64,000 nucleotides of DNA. Source: Methylobacillus methanolivorans (GTDB lineage: Bacteria; Pseudomonadota; Gammaproteobacteria; Burkholderiales; Methylophilaceae). Positions 9,045 through 17,056 of this stretch are shown in pieces. Where the stretch lies: the NCBI RefSeq assembly GCF_044751345.1, contig NZ_JBIWXY010000001.1:1736001-1800000 (forward strand), written 5' to 3'. Numbering within the stretch: the first letter of the stretch is position 1; every line of letters begins with the position of its first letter. The notes beneath the pieces were generated by a model. That model was not told the origin of the DNA and ran no database searches. It was given only the letters and a program-made list of their open reading frames with translations. The position numbers and the translations under genes were made by a program.

Positions 9045-10862
9045 GTGCGGTATGCTAGACATCCCGTGCCAGCCCAAGCGAGGTTCACCCTGCAAACCCC
9101 AAGCCGTCCCTTACGATTATTTAGTGAATTGTGGCCGCTATTACGGCCTTACCGCTGGCAAATCCTGCTCGCATTCTGCTTGCTCAGCCTGGCCTCTGCC
9201 ATCTTGCTGCTGGTGCCATGGGCATTTCGCGATCTGATCGACCAAGGCTTTCGCACGGATTCTGCTACTGCGCAAAGCATGCAGGATATCAACCGGCATT
9301 TTATTTTCATTTGCGGCCTGGTGATTGTCTGGGCCTTGATCGTGGCATGCCGTTATTTCATCGTGTCCTGGATAGGCGAGCGCGTCACCGCTGATCTGCG
9401 TACCCTGGTCTATCAGCGGGTACTCATGCAATCGCCCCAGTTTTTTGAAACCTTGCAAACCGGCGAGGTGCTCTCACGCTTAAGTGCAGATACAACACTG
9501 ATCCAGACCGTAGTTGGCAGCTCGATTTCTTTAGGTTTGCGCAGCTTGTTCCAATTTATCGGCGGCATGATCATGCTCGCGATCACAAGTTGGTATTTGT
9601 TCAGCCTAAACCTTGGGTTGATGTTGTTACTGACACTGCCTATCCTGCTGATTGGCCGCTCGGTAAGAAAGCTCTCGCGTGAATCGCAAGATCGCATTGC
9701 CGACAGCTCGGCCATGGCTGGGGAAATCCTCAATGCCATGCCAACCGTACAAGCCTTCACCCAGGAGCCACGCGAAAACCAGCGCTTCCACCACAGTGTG
9801 GAAACCAGCTTTCACGCTGCCATACGCCGCATTCGCGTGCGTGCCTTCCTGGCAGCCTTTGTCATTGCCGGCATTAGCGCGGCCATTATTTTTGTCTTGT
9901 GGCTGGGCGCACACCAAGTCACGCAAGGTGAGCTCTCGGGCGGTGAACTGGCCTCCTTCATCCTCTATGCCGCCCTGGTAGCCAGCAGCGTCAGCACCAT
10001 CGCTGAGGTTTGGGGCGACATTATGCGCGCAGCTGGTGCTACCGAACGCTTGCTAGAGCTGCTCAACAGCGAACCTGCTATCCGTAACCCATCCGCGCCA
10101 ATGGCATTGGCAACCCCGAGCACGGCGAGCATCAGGCTGGAAAAAGTAAGCTTTTACTATCCGTCAAAACCTGACCAGGCAGCGCTTGATCAAATCTCCC
10201 TTGAAGTCAAAACGGGTGAAACCGTGGCCCTGATCGGGCCATCGGGTGCAGGCAAAACCACCCTATTCCAGCTTTTGCTGCGCTTCTACGATATCCACGA
10301 AGGCAGCATCACCATCAATGGTCAGGACATCCGCAGCCTCTCACTCAGCTCATTGAGAAACATGATCGCCATCGTGCCGCAAGACCCGGTGATCTTTTCT
10401 GCCAATGCACTGGAAAACATTCGCTACGGCAGACCGGATGCCAGCGACGAGGAAATCAAGCGTGCAGCTCAGGCGGCACAAGCGCATACATTCATTGAGC
10501 ACCTGCCGCAGGGTTACAACACCTTTCTGGGAGAACGTGGCACTCGGCTCTCCGGCGGGCAGCGCCAACGCATTGCGATTGCACGCGCCATTCTCAAAAA
10601 CGCACCTATCCTGTTGCTTGATGAAGCCACCAGCGCTCTGGATGCTGAATCTGAAAACTTGGTGCAACAAGGCCTGGATATGGCCATGCAAGGGCGTACA
10701 ACACTGATTATCGCGCACCGCCTTGCCACGATTCAAAACGCAGATCGCATCGTGGTTCTGGAGCACGGTCGCATCATTGAAACAGGCACCCCACACGAAT
10801 TAAGGCGGCAATCCGGGCTTTATAGCCGCTTGGCGAAACTGCAACTGGATATCCAGCCGTGA
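9045..10862 (+). CDS. ABC half-exporter (permease fused to ATPase)
   Basis: A 605-residue type IV ABC exporter of the MsbA/ABCB class that would act as a homodimer in the inner membrane. An N-terminal domain with about six membrane helices (residues about 25-320) includes FFETLQTGEVLSRLSADTTLIQTVVGSS. The ATPase domain has Walker A GPSGAGKTT near residue 400, signature LSGGQRQRIAIARAIL and Walker B ILLLDEATSALD. The best start is GTG at 9045; no ATG fits upstream. The substrate (lipid, drug or peptide) is not evident. There is no accessory gene beside it; a 465-base regulatory gap follows. Confidence 0.88.
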   Translation: MRYARHPVPAQARFTLQTPSRPLRLFSELWPLLRPYRWQILLAFCLLSLASAILLLVPWAFRDLIDQGFRTDSATAQSMQDINRHFIFICGLVIVWALIVACRYFIVSWIGERVTADLRTLVYQRVLMQSPQFFETLQTGEVLSRLSADTTLIQTVVGSSISLGLRSLFQFIGGMIMLAITSWYLFSLNLGLMLLLTLPILLIGRSVRKLSRESQDRIADSSAMAGEILNAMPTVQAFTQEPRENQRFHHSVETSFHAAIRRIRVRAFLAAFVIAGISAAIIFVLWLGAHQVTQGELSGGELASFILYAALVASSVSTIAEVWGDIMRAAGATERLLELLNSEPAIRNPSAPMALATPSTASIRLEKVSFYYPSKPDQAALDQISLEVKTGETVALIGPSGAGKTTLFQLLLRFYDIHEGSITINGQDIRSLSLSSLRNMIAIVPQDPVIFSANALENIRYGRPDASDEEIKRAAQAAQAHTFIEHLPQGYNTFLGERGTRLSGGQRQRIAIARAILKNAPILLLDEATSALDAESENLVQQGLDMAMQGRTTLIIAHRLATIQNADRIVVLEHGRIIETGTPHELRRQSGLYSRLAKLQLDIQP

Positions 10863-10865
10863 CCG

Positions 10866-10914
10866 TGCACCATGATAAAGCACCACATCCACACAAATGC
10901 ACTACAACCGTGCA
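10866..10914 (+). promoter_or_regulatory. two NtrC-like palindromes upstream of nirC
   Basis: 10898-10914 reads TGCACT-ACAAC-CGTGCA, 11 of 12 defined positions of the NtrC consensus TGCACY-N5-GGTGCA. A weaker copy at 10866-10882 (TGCACC-ATGAT-AAAGCA) lies 32 bases upstream. They stand about 230 bases ahead of the sigma-54 promoter, an acceptable enhancer distance. Assigned by eye against the consensus. Confidence 0.6.
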
Positions 10915-11140
10915 AACAAGCTAACAGCCCCATCCTGGGCTCACGGCGGCAAGCCCGCGGCGGACTCATCTGCCACCACGCGCACCACGCCTTTGGTATT
11001 GCTAGATATCTCACGATTCACGCCACGATATCCCCACAACAGCCTGTCTCCCGTATCAACCGGCAACATCCTTAACATCTGCATGATCTAAAGCGTGCAT
11101 GGCACGCTGCCTTCACTGGCATTGTGTCAGCGCCCAACCC

Positions 11141-11156
11141 CGGCACATTTTTTGCT
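11141..11156 (+). promoter_or_regulatory. sigma-54 promoter of the nirC block
   Basis: CGGCAC-ATTTT-TTGCT gives the invariant GG (11142-11143) and GC (11154-11155) exactly ten bases apart, and all but one base of the TGGCAC-N5-TTGC consensus. Transcription would start near 11167, leaving a leader of about 160 bases before the ATG. The remainder of the 10863-11327 gap is covered by the NtrC sites and the antitermination leader. Confidence 0.75.
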
Positions 11157-11177
11157 GGCCTAGATATTGGATGTACT

Positions 11178-11313
11178 GCATGAGATAGCGCCAACGGGGG
11201 CGTGGATCATGCGAATGTAGCGCAATACTCCACAAAAAATCACGATAGGACAACGGCGTCCACTTCAGGTGTTCCTTACCAGGGATATCAGGAGTGGGCG
11301 CTTTTTTATTTTT
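11178..11313 (+). promoter_or_regulatory. NasR-type ANTAR antitermination leader upstream of nirC
   Basis: Hairpin P1 is GCGCC-[AACGGG]-GGCGT at 11188-11203, extended by GCATGA/TCATGC (11178-11183, 11207-11212). Hairpin P2 is GGAC-[AACGGC]-GTCC at 11248-11261. Both loops are hexanucleotides with A at position 1 and G at position 4, the known ANTAR-target rule. The 3' part of P2 is shared with the 5' arm of an intrinsic terminator (11256-11266 with 11291-11301), followed by T6-A-T5. P2 and the terminator exclude each other, so a NasR-like protein bound to P1-P2 would permit read-through into nirC. Confidence 0.85.
11256..11313 (+). terminator. conditional terminator in nirC leader
   Basis: An 11-bp stem (GCGTCCACTTC with GGAGTGGGCGC, two G-U pairs) followed by TTTTTTATTTTT, ending 14 bases before the ATG. 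Part of the antitermination leader described at 11178. Confidence 0.85.
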
Positions 11314-11327
11314 AACGAGGTGTACTT

Positions 11328-12140
11328 ATGGCTTATCTATTACCATCAGAGTTCGTGACCAAAATGGTCGATGCCGGCGAATCCAAAATCTTCATGTCCA
11401 CCCGGGACACCATCATCCGCGCCTATATGGCAGGTGCCATCCTGGCCTTGGCTGCCGTATTTGCAGTTACAGCATCGGTGCAGACTGGCTATCCATTGAT
11501 CGGTGCCATACTGTTTCCTGTCGGGTTTGTCATGCTTTACCTGCTGGGTTTCGATCTGCTCACCGGTGTTTTCGTTCTCACGCCACTGGCCTTGATCGAC
11601 AAACGCCCTGGCGTGACCGTCAAAGGCATTTTGCGCAACTGGGGCCTGGTATTTGTCGGCAATTTCCTCGGCGCATTTACCGTTGCAGTGTTCATGGCCA
11701 TCGTCTTTACCTTTGGCTTTGCAGCTGAGCCTGACAAAGTCGGCACCATCATCGCCGGCATCGGTGAGAAACGCACACTGGGCTACGCCGAGTTTGGTGC
11801 CGCTGGCATGCTGACCGTCTTTATTCGCGCCGTCATGTGTAACTGGATGGTATCCACCGGTGTTGTGGGTGCCATGATTTCCACCAGCGTTTCCGGCAAG
11901 GTAATCGCGATGTGGATGCCGATCATGGTCTTCTTTGCCATGGGTTTCGAGCACTCCATCGTCAACATGTTCCTTTTCCCTTCAGCCCTCATCATGGGAG
12001 GTAATTTCTCCATCATGGATTACCTGATCTGGAACGAATTACCTGTGGTTCTTGGCAATCTGGTTGGTGGCTTGGCCTTCACTGGGCTGACCTTGTACTC
12101 CACCCACATCAAGACAGCACCCAAGCGCAGCATGCGTTAA
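11328..12140 (+). CDS. nirC: formate/nitrite transporter (FNT) family channel, NirC-like
   Basis: A 270-residue inner-membrane FNT-family channel with six predicted helices. Family marks include ILRNWGLVFVGNFLGAF (residues about 102-118), FIRAVMCNWMV, and MGFEHSIVNMFLFP, which contains the conserved pore histidine. FNT proteins carry formate, nitrite or hydrosulfide. The NtrC/sigma-54/NasR control and the flanking nirB and nas genes argue for nitrite here, although a methylotroph could also use formate. CGAGGTG lies upstream of the ATG. It leads the first nitrate block and is followed after 52 bases by the phosphatase/kinase gene. Confidence 0.9.
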   Translation: MAYLLPSEFVTKMVDAGESKIFMSTRDTIIRAYMAGAILALAAVFAVTASVQTGYPLIGAILFPVGFVMLYLLGFDLLTGVFVLTPLALIDKRPGVTVKGILRNWGLVFVGNFLGAFTVAVFMAIVFTFGFAAEPDKVGTIIAGIGEKRTLGYAEFGAAGMLTVFIRAVMCNWMVSTGVVGAMISTSVSGKVIAMWMPIMVFFAMGFEHSIVNMFLFPSALIMGGNFSIMDYLIWNELPVVLGNLVGGLAFTGLTLYSTHIKTAPKRSMR

Positions 12141-12151
12141 TTGTTCACGGG

Positions 12152-12174
12152 ACGATGACTAGGCATCATCGTCA
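12152..12174 (+). terminator. short hairpin between nirC and the phosphatase/kinase gene
   Basis: Arms GACGATGA and TCATCGTC with a seven-base loop just after the nirC stop and no T-run. It may stabilise the nirC message or partly attenuate expression downstream. Confidence 0.4.
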
Positions 12175-12192
12175 TCGCCCCGGCACAGCAAT

Positions 12193-13920
12193 ATGGACAA
12201 CACACTCAATATTTCCATCGGCCAGCACTCTGACCGAGGACACAAGGATATCAACCAGGATTTTCATGGTGCACGTGTGCCGCAAGGCCACCAATTGACC
12301 ACCAAAGGCATTGTGGTTGCGCTGGCTGACGGCATCAGCAGCAGCACTGTCAGCCAAGTGGCCAGCGAATCTGTCATCCGCAACCTGTTGAGTGACTATT
12401 ACTGCACGTCCGACGCCTGGAGCGTCAAGCACGCCGTACATTGCGTCCTGAATGCGATCAACTCCTGGCTATACGCCCAGACCCGGCGCAGCCAGTATCG
12501 TTATGACCGCGACAAGGGCTACGTTTGCACCATCAGCGCCCTAGTGATCAAATCCAACCAGGCACATCTTTTTCATGTTGGCGACACCCGTATCTACAGA
12601 TTGAGCGGCCAATCTCTGGAACAGCTCACCGAGGATCACAGGGTCGTCATCAATGCGGAGCAAAACTATCTCAGTCGCGCACTCGGCACAGGCCCGCAGA
12701 TCGAGATCGACTACCTATCCATGCCCATCGAGACAGGAGACATCTTTCTGCTGGCTTCCGATGGTGTGTATGAATATACAGATGCACCATTGATTGCCAC
12801 CGCCATTACCGATCACCCGCATGACCTTGATGCCGCTGCACGACGAATTGTGGAGCAAGCCCTGGAACGCGGCAGCCAGGACAACCTGACAGTGCAAATT
12901 GTCAGGATAGATCATCTTGACCAACGCCAGCCCAACCCGCTATTGCCGCACTCAAGCCTACCTGCGCCACCACTGCTGGAAGCACGGACGGATTTCGACG
13001 GCTATCATATCGTCAGGGAGCTGCATCACAGCCATCGTAGCCACCTTTATCTCGCGATTGATCGTGATACAGGCCAGCAAGTGGCGCTAAAGACGCCATC
13101 CACCGACCTCAGTGCAAATCCAGCGCAACTCAACCGTTTTACTCTCGAAGAATGGGTGGCGCGGCGCATCAACAATGCACATGTGCTAAAGCCATGCAAA
13201 CGTGAACACAAGCCACAGTATCTCTATGTCGCGATGGAGTTCATCGAAGGCATTACCCTGGCGCAGTGGATGCGGGATAACCCCAGGCCGAGCCTGGAAA
13301 CGGTACGCGGCATTGTCGAGCAAATTGCCAAGGGCTTGCAGGCCTTTCATCGCGCCGAGATGCTGCACCAAGATTTGCGCCCGGAAAATATCATGATAGA
13401 CCACCACGGTGTCGTCAAAATCATTGATTTCGGCAGCGTCTGGGTCGCAGGCCTGGAAGAGTGCCATCTAGCGGAAATTTCTCCCATTCCAGGTGCTATT
13501 CAATACATGGCACCTGAATATTTCCTCGGCGACGCCGGATCGCCGCTATCAGACCAATTCTCACTCGGTGTCATCGCCTACCAGATGCTCACGGGCAAGT
13601 TGCCGTATGGCACCCAGGTCGCCAAACTCAAATCTCGTGGACAACTGCAAAGGCTATCCTACCTATCGGCCATCAATATTCACGACAGCATGCCATCATG
13701 GGTGGATGATGCACTGGCCAAAGCCGTACATCCAGAACCAGAGAAACGCTATCAGGCCTTGTCAGAATTCATCCACGATCTGAGGCACCCCAACCAGGAT
13801 TTCCTCCATCGGCACCGGGGCGGACTACTGGAAAAGAATCCCCTCCTGTTCTGGAAAATCACAAGCCTGTTATTATTCATGCTTGTCATCGGCCTGTTGT
13901 ACATCATCCAACTCTCCTGA
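12193..13920 (+). CDS. tail-anchored PP2C phosphatase / serine-threonine kinase fusion (copy 1)
   Basis: A 575-residue protein. Residues about 1-235 form a PPM/PP2C phosphatase (DINQDF, ALADGISSS, HVGDTRIYRL, FLLASDGVY, SQDNLTV). Residues about 270-535 form a Hanks-type kinase, and a C-terminal helix (ITSLLLFMLVIGLLYIIQL) would anchor it in the inner membrane, domains facing the cytoplasm. The kinase keeps the VALK lysine, EEW glutamate, DLRPEN loop and DFG, but HRD has become HQD and the glycine-rich loop has no glycines (ELHHSHRSHLY). Such fusions recur in nitrate assimilation loci of other proteobacteria; their substrate is unknown. A weak ribosome site precedes the ATG. A paralogue lies at 23108. 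Confidence 0.88.
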   Translation: MDNTLNISIGQHSDRGHKDINQDFHGARVPQGHQLTTKGIVVALADGISSSTVSQVASESVIRNLLSDYYCTSDAWSVKHAVHCVLNAINSWLYAQTRRSQYRYDRDKGYVCTISALVIKSNQAHLFHVGDTRIYRLSGQSLEQLTEDHRVVINAEQNYLSRALGTGPQIEIDYLSMPIETGDIFLLASDGVYEYTDAPLIATAITDHPHDLDAAARRIVEQALERGSQDNLTVQIVRIDHLDQRQPNPLLPHSSLPAPPLLEARTDFDGYHIVRELHHSHRSHLYLAIDRDTGQQVALKTPSTDLSANPAQLNRFTLEEWVARRINNAHVLKPCKREHKPQYLYVAMEFIEGITLAQWMRDNPRPSLETVRGIVEQIAKGLQAFHRAEMLHQDLRPENIMIDHHGVVKIIDFGSVWVAGLEECHLAEISPIPGAIQYMAPEYFLGDAGSPLSDQFSLGVIAYQMLTGKLPYGTQVAKLKSRGQLQRLSYLSAINIHDSMPSWVDDALAKAVHPEPEKRYQALSEFIHDLRHPNQDFLHRHRGGLLEKNPLLFWKITSLLLFMLVIGLLYIIQLS

Positions 13921-14051
13921 GTTACACGCACTAGCACAAAGGCTTCATCAACCACTACTCCGTATTGTCATTGTTCCAAGCGCTATCCATGCCCCGTGAT
14001 CAGCCCGATCACAATGGCACTGCGCATGATTTTTGCTACCAAATAAATACC

Positions 14052-15323
14052 ATGAGAGACATTTCACCAGACCAAACCATTATCCTGGCCAAGATGCGGC
14101 ATATCGAGGAGCTTGAGCGGCTCTCGATATGCACCGGTTTTGTCGAAACGATTGGCCTGATCATCCACCAGATTCAGGCCGAGCGCGGTGCAAGCTGCCT
14201 TTACCTAGCCTCGGCAGGCCAACGCTTCGGCAAGGAGCGTAGTGAAATCATTGAGAAAAACCAGAGCCTGGAACTGCAATTCCGAGAAGCATTGCAGCGC
14301 CACCTGAGCCATAACAACCAGGTTGATGCCAAACAGCTCACCCTGATTTCATGGATACTGCTGGGATTTGATCAACTGAAATCGTTGCGTCACCAGGTGA
14401 CGTTGCACAAGATTTCATTTCCCGATTGCATACAGTCGTTCAACCGCTTTATCGGTAGCCTGATCTCGCTGATTTTTGACATTACCGACAATGCCGTGAA
14501 TAGCCAGATCTCCACCTACCTGCTGGCACTTTACAACCTGGTGCAGGGCAAGGAATTTGCCGGGCAAGAACGCGCCGTGGGCTCCTATATGTTTGGCTCC
14601 GGCCATATCCAGCAAGAGCACCAACACAAGCTACTGGAACTGATCGCCTTGCAGGAAAGGCACTTCGAGCTGTTCAGCCAGTTTGGCGGCAATCCGTTGC
14701 AAAAAGCATGGACAGCCTCGAAGGATACCAGCACCCACCACCTACATCAGCAATACCGCGACAAGCTCACCCACGCCAAGGATGGCCAAGCCGTGCAAGC
14801 GCATGATGGCGATGCCTGGTTCGAGCTTTGCAGCCAACGTCTCAGCGATATCTGGCATATGCAGTGCCAATTGATCAATGGCATGCATGACATGCTGGAA
14901 ACCCTGGTCAGCAATGCGAAAAGTGACTTGGCAAAAACACGCCAATATCTGGAAAAGATGCGCCGCCACCCAGCTACACTGGATAGCGCCTTCTTCAACC
15001 TCTCCATCCCGGTGGAGAACGCCTACACTTTCCTCGCACATGACAACCAGCACCCCTACCCCATGGAATCCATCGTCTCATTACTGCAACAGCAGTCACA
15101 GCAGATTGCCGAAATTGAAAACGAACTATCCGAAACCAAAAAAGCGCTGGCAGAAAGAAAGCAGATTGAACGAGCCAAAGGCGTGCTCATGAGCACGCTG
15201 GGCATCAGCGAAGTGGAAGCTTATAAAGTCATGCGCAGCACCGCCATGGAGCAAAACCGCAAGATTATTGATGTCGCAGACAACATCCTGGCCAAGCAAA
15301 AATCACCTTCACCAAGGCACTAA
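14052..15323 (+). CDS. nasR: NasR-type nitrate-sensing antiterminator (NIT + ANTAR)
   Basis: A 423-residue RNA-binding regulator. The NIT nitrate/nitrite sensor domain spans about residues 20-280 (GLIIHQIQAERGASCLYLASAG, with the second repeat FNRFIGSLISLIF). A coiled stretch is followed by an ANTAR domain in the last 60 residues (ERAKGVLMSTLGISEVEAYKVMRSTAMEQNRKIIDVADNIL). NIT-ANTAR proteins such as Klebsiella NasR release leader terminators when nitrate or nitrite binds. Three matching leaders lie in this window (11178, 15473, 24981). The start is uncertain: in-frame ATG 13989 and TTG 13965 are alternatives, and none has a good ribosome site. Confidence 0.9.
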   Translation: MRDISPDQTIILAKMRHIEELERLSICTGFVETIGLIIHQIQAERGASCLYLASAGQRFGKERSEIIEKNQSLELQFREALQRHLSHNNQVDAKQLTLISWILLGFDQLKSLRHQVTLHKISFPDCIQSFNRFIGSLISLIFDITDNAVNSQISTYLLALYNLVQGKEFAGQERAVGSYMFGSGHIQQEHQHKLLELIALQERHFELFSQFGGNPLQKAWTASKDTSTHHLHQQYRDKLTHAKDGQAVQAHDGDAWFELCSQRLSDIWHMQCQLINGMHDMLETLVSNAKSDLAKTRQYLEKMRRHPATLDSAFFNLSIPVENAYTFLAHDNQHPYPMESIVSLLQQQSQQIAEIENELSETKKALAERKQIERAKGVLMSTLGISEVEAYKVMRSTAMEQNRKIIDVADNILAKQKSPSPRH

Positions 15324-15335
15324 AGATGGTGCACC

Positions 15336-15352
15336 TGCACTTGGGTGGTGCG
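15336..15352 (+). promoter_or_regulatory. NtrC-binding site upstream of nrtA
   Basis: TGCACT-TGGGT-GGTGCG matches the NtrC consensus TGCACY-N5-GGTGCA at all defined positions but the last. It lies 88 bases upstream of the sigma-54 promoter, a typical enhancer position, just after the nasR stop. Confidence 0.7.
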
Positions 15353-15439
15353 AAGCACGCTGATGGCCCATTCCTTGGATAATCCACACTACACAAAAAA
15401 ATAAATTAAAAATCAATCATTTAAAAACAACCACATTCC

Positions 15440-15454
15440 TGGCACGGCATTTGC
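15440..15454 (+). promoter_or_regulatory. sigma-54 promoter of the nrt block
   Basis: TGGCAC-GGCAT-TTGC is a perfect match to the sigma-54 consensus, with GG and GC ten bases apart. The predicted start site is near 15466, giving a leader of about 200 bases. An AT-rich stretch at 15390-15428 sits between enhancer and promoter and may aid bending. Confidence 0.82.
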
Positions 15455-15472
15455 TAATGCCTAACTGAACAG

Positions 15473-15627
15473 TGGTGGCCAATGGCGGTTGCCAGCGTTT
15501 GATAATGGCAACCTCACGGGCCACACGGTAATTTGATGGCAAGCCATAAGGCTTGAACAACCCAGGACAAAGGCGTCCCGATTGCAGACAACAGATCGTC
15601 TGCAATCGGGACGCCTTTTTTGTTTTT
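15473..15627 (+). promoter_or_regulatory. NasR-type ANTAR antitermination leader upstream of nrtA
   Basis: P1 is TGGTGGCC-[AATGGC]-GGTTGCCA at 15473-15494, with three G-U pairs. P2 is GGAC-[AAAGGC]-GTCC at 15565-15578. Both hexaloops have A1 and G4. P2 overlaps the 5' arm of a 21-bp perfect terminator stem. A competing stem GGTTGCC/GGCAACC (15487-15493 with 15507-15513) would disrupt P1, so the RNA may switch between folds. Confidence 0.85.
15569..15627 (+). terminator. conditional terminator in nrtA leader
   Basis: Positions 15569-15589 pair perfectly with 15598-15618 around an eight-base loop. The T-tract (T6-G-T5) begins inside the 3' arm. This is the strongest intrinsic terminator in the window and would block nrt transcription unless P2 forms instead. 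Confidence 0.92.
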
Positions 15628-15665
15628 ACGCTTTTCATTTTCGATTGATTCAAGGAGCAGCCAGG

Positions 15666-16985
15666 ATGAGCAATTCCAATAAAATGAGTACTGCCAAACC
15701 AGATCCATCATTACCTGAATCCACTCCCCATGGCGATGGTATCAATAGCAGCAGGCGCCAATTCTTTCACAAGGCGATGGCCAGCACCTTAGGCGCTGCC
15801 GCCATGATGAACATGGTGCCCTCTGCTCTTCATCAGCAAGCCTGGGCAGCTGGTTCGGATGCTCCCGAACTCACCGAGGTGAAAATCGGTTTTATCCCCT
15901 TGACTGACTGTGCCCCGGTGGTTGTGGCTGCGCAAATGGGCTTCGACAAGAAATATGGCATCAAGATCACGCCTTCCAAGGAAGCCTCCTGGGCAGCTAT
16001 CCGCGACAAGGTAGCCAATGGCGAGCTACATGCCGCGCATATGCTGTATGGCATGGTCTATGGTGTACAGATGGGCATAGGTGGCCAGCAGAAGGATATG
16101 TCCGTCCTGATGACACTGAACAACAATGGTCAAGGCATCACGCTGGCCAACCAACTCAAGGAAAAAGGTGTCACCAGCGGCCAAACGCTCAAGCGCCTGA
16201 TCGACAATGAAAACCGCGACTTCACCTTTGCCCAGACTTTCCCTACTGGCACCCACGCCATGTGGCTTTACTACTGGCTGGCCACCTATGGCATTAACCC
16301 ATTCAAGGATGTAAAAACCATCGTCGTGCCTCCGCCGCAAATGGTGGCAAATATGCGTATCGGCAACATGGATGGCTACTGCGTGGGCGAGCCGTGGAAT
16401 GCGCGTGCGATTTACGACAAGATCGGCTTCTCGGTTGCCACGTCCCAGGATATCTGGGCTGATCATCCGGAAAAGGTATTGGGCACGACGGCAGACTTTG
16501 TTGCCAAGAATCCAAACACCGCGCTTGCCATGACCAAGGCTATCCTGGAAGCCTGCCGTTACATTGATGCCACAGCGAATCGTCCTGCGGTTGCCAAGCT
16601 GATTTCAGGCAAATCCTACGTCAATGCCCCGGAAGAAGTGATTGAAGGCCGCTTCCTTGGGCATTACGACAACGGTATCGGCAAAAAATGGGAAGACCCG
16701 AACTACATGAAGTTCTTCAATGATGGCAAGGTGACTTTCCCCTACCTATCCGACGGCATGTGGTTCCTGACGCAGCACAAGCGCTGGGGTCTGCTGAAAA
16801 CTGACCCTGATTACCTGGCTGTCGCCAAAAAGGTCAACCGTATTGATATCTATACCGAAGCTGCCAAGTCATTAGGCATCGCTGTGCCAAGCGACCCGAT
16901 GCGCAGCAGCAAGCTGATTGATGGCGTAGTTTGGGATGGCAAGGATCCCAAGGCCTATGCCAATAGCTTCAAGATCAAGGCCTGA
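15666..16985 (+). CDS. nrtA: nitrate ABC transporter substrate-binding protein
   Basis: A 439-residue NrtA/CmpA-family periplasmic nitrate-binding protein. The N-terminus carries SSRRQFFHKAMA, a twin-arginine motif before a short hydrophobic stretch ending near QQAWA, so export of the folded protein by Tat is predicted. The mature part begins near VKIGFIPLTDCAPVVVAAQMG, typical of the family, and includes MRIGNMDGYCVGEPWNARA. The ATG at 15666 has AAGGAG upstream; a longer in-frame reading from 15582 would start inside the leader terminator and is rejected. First gene after the second NasR leader. Confidence 0.95.
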   Translation: MSNSNKMSTAKPDPSLPESTPHGDGINSSRRQFFHKAMASTLGAAAMMNMVPSALHQQAWAAGSDAPELTEVKIGFIPLTDCAPVVVAAQMGFDKKYGIKITPSKEASWAAIRDKVANGELHAAHMLYGMVYGVQMGIGGQQKDMSVLMTLNNNGQGITLANQLKEKGVTSGQTLKRLIDNENRDFTFAQTFPTGTHAMWLYYWLATYGINPFKDVKTIVVPPPQMVANMRIGNMDGYCVGEPWNARAIYDKIGFSVATSQDIWADHPEKVLGTTADFVAKNPNTALAMTKAILEACRYIDATANRPAVAKLISGKSYVNAPEEVIEGRFLGHYDNGIGKKWEDPNYMKFFNDGKVTFPYLSDGMWFLTQHKRWGLLKTDPDYLAVAKKVNRIDIYTEAAKSLGIAVPSDPMRSSKLIDGVVWDGKDPKAYANSFKIKA

Positions 16986-17056
16986 TGATACGTGGTGGTG
17001 CAGGCCCCACCAGGCCAGCACCACACCCCAAGACATGGTGATACGAGGCAAACATT

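Noticed and set aside
11101..11130. Other GG-N10-GC match (TGGCAT at 11117) before nirC
   Set aside because: The -12 side reads CAGC instead of TTGC, and the site at 11141 is far better placed and closer to consensus.
15582..15665. Upstream extension of nrtA
   Set aside because: It would start inside the conditional terminator stem; the ATG at 15666 has a good ribosome site and gives a proper Tat signal.
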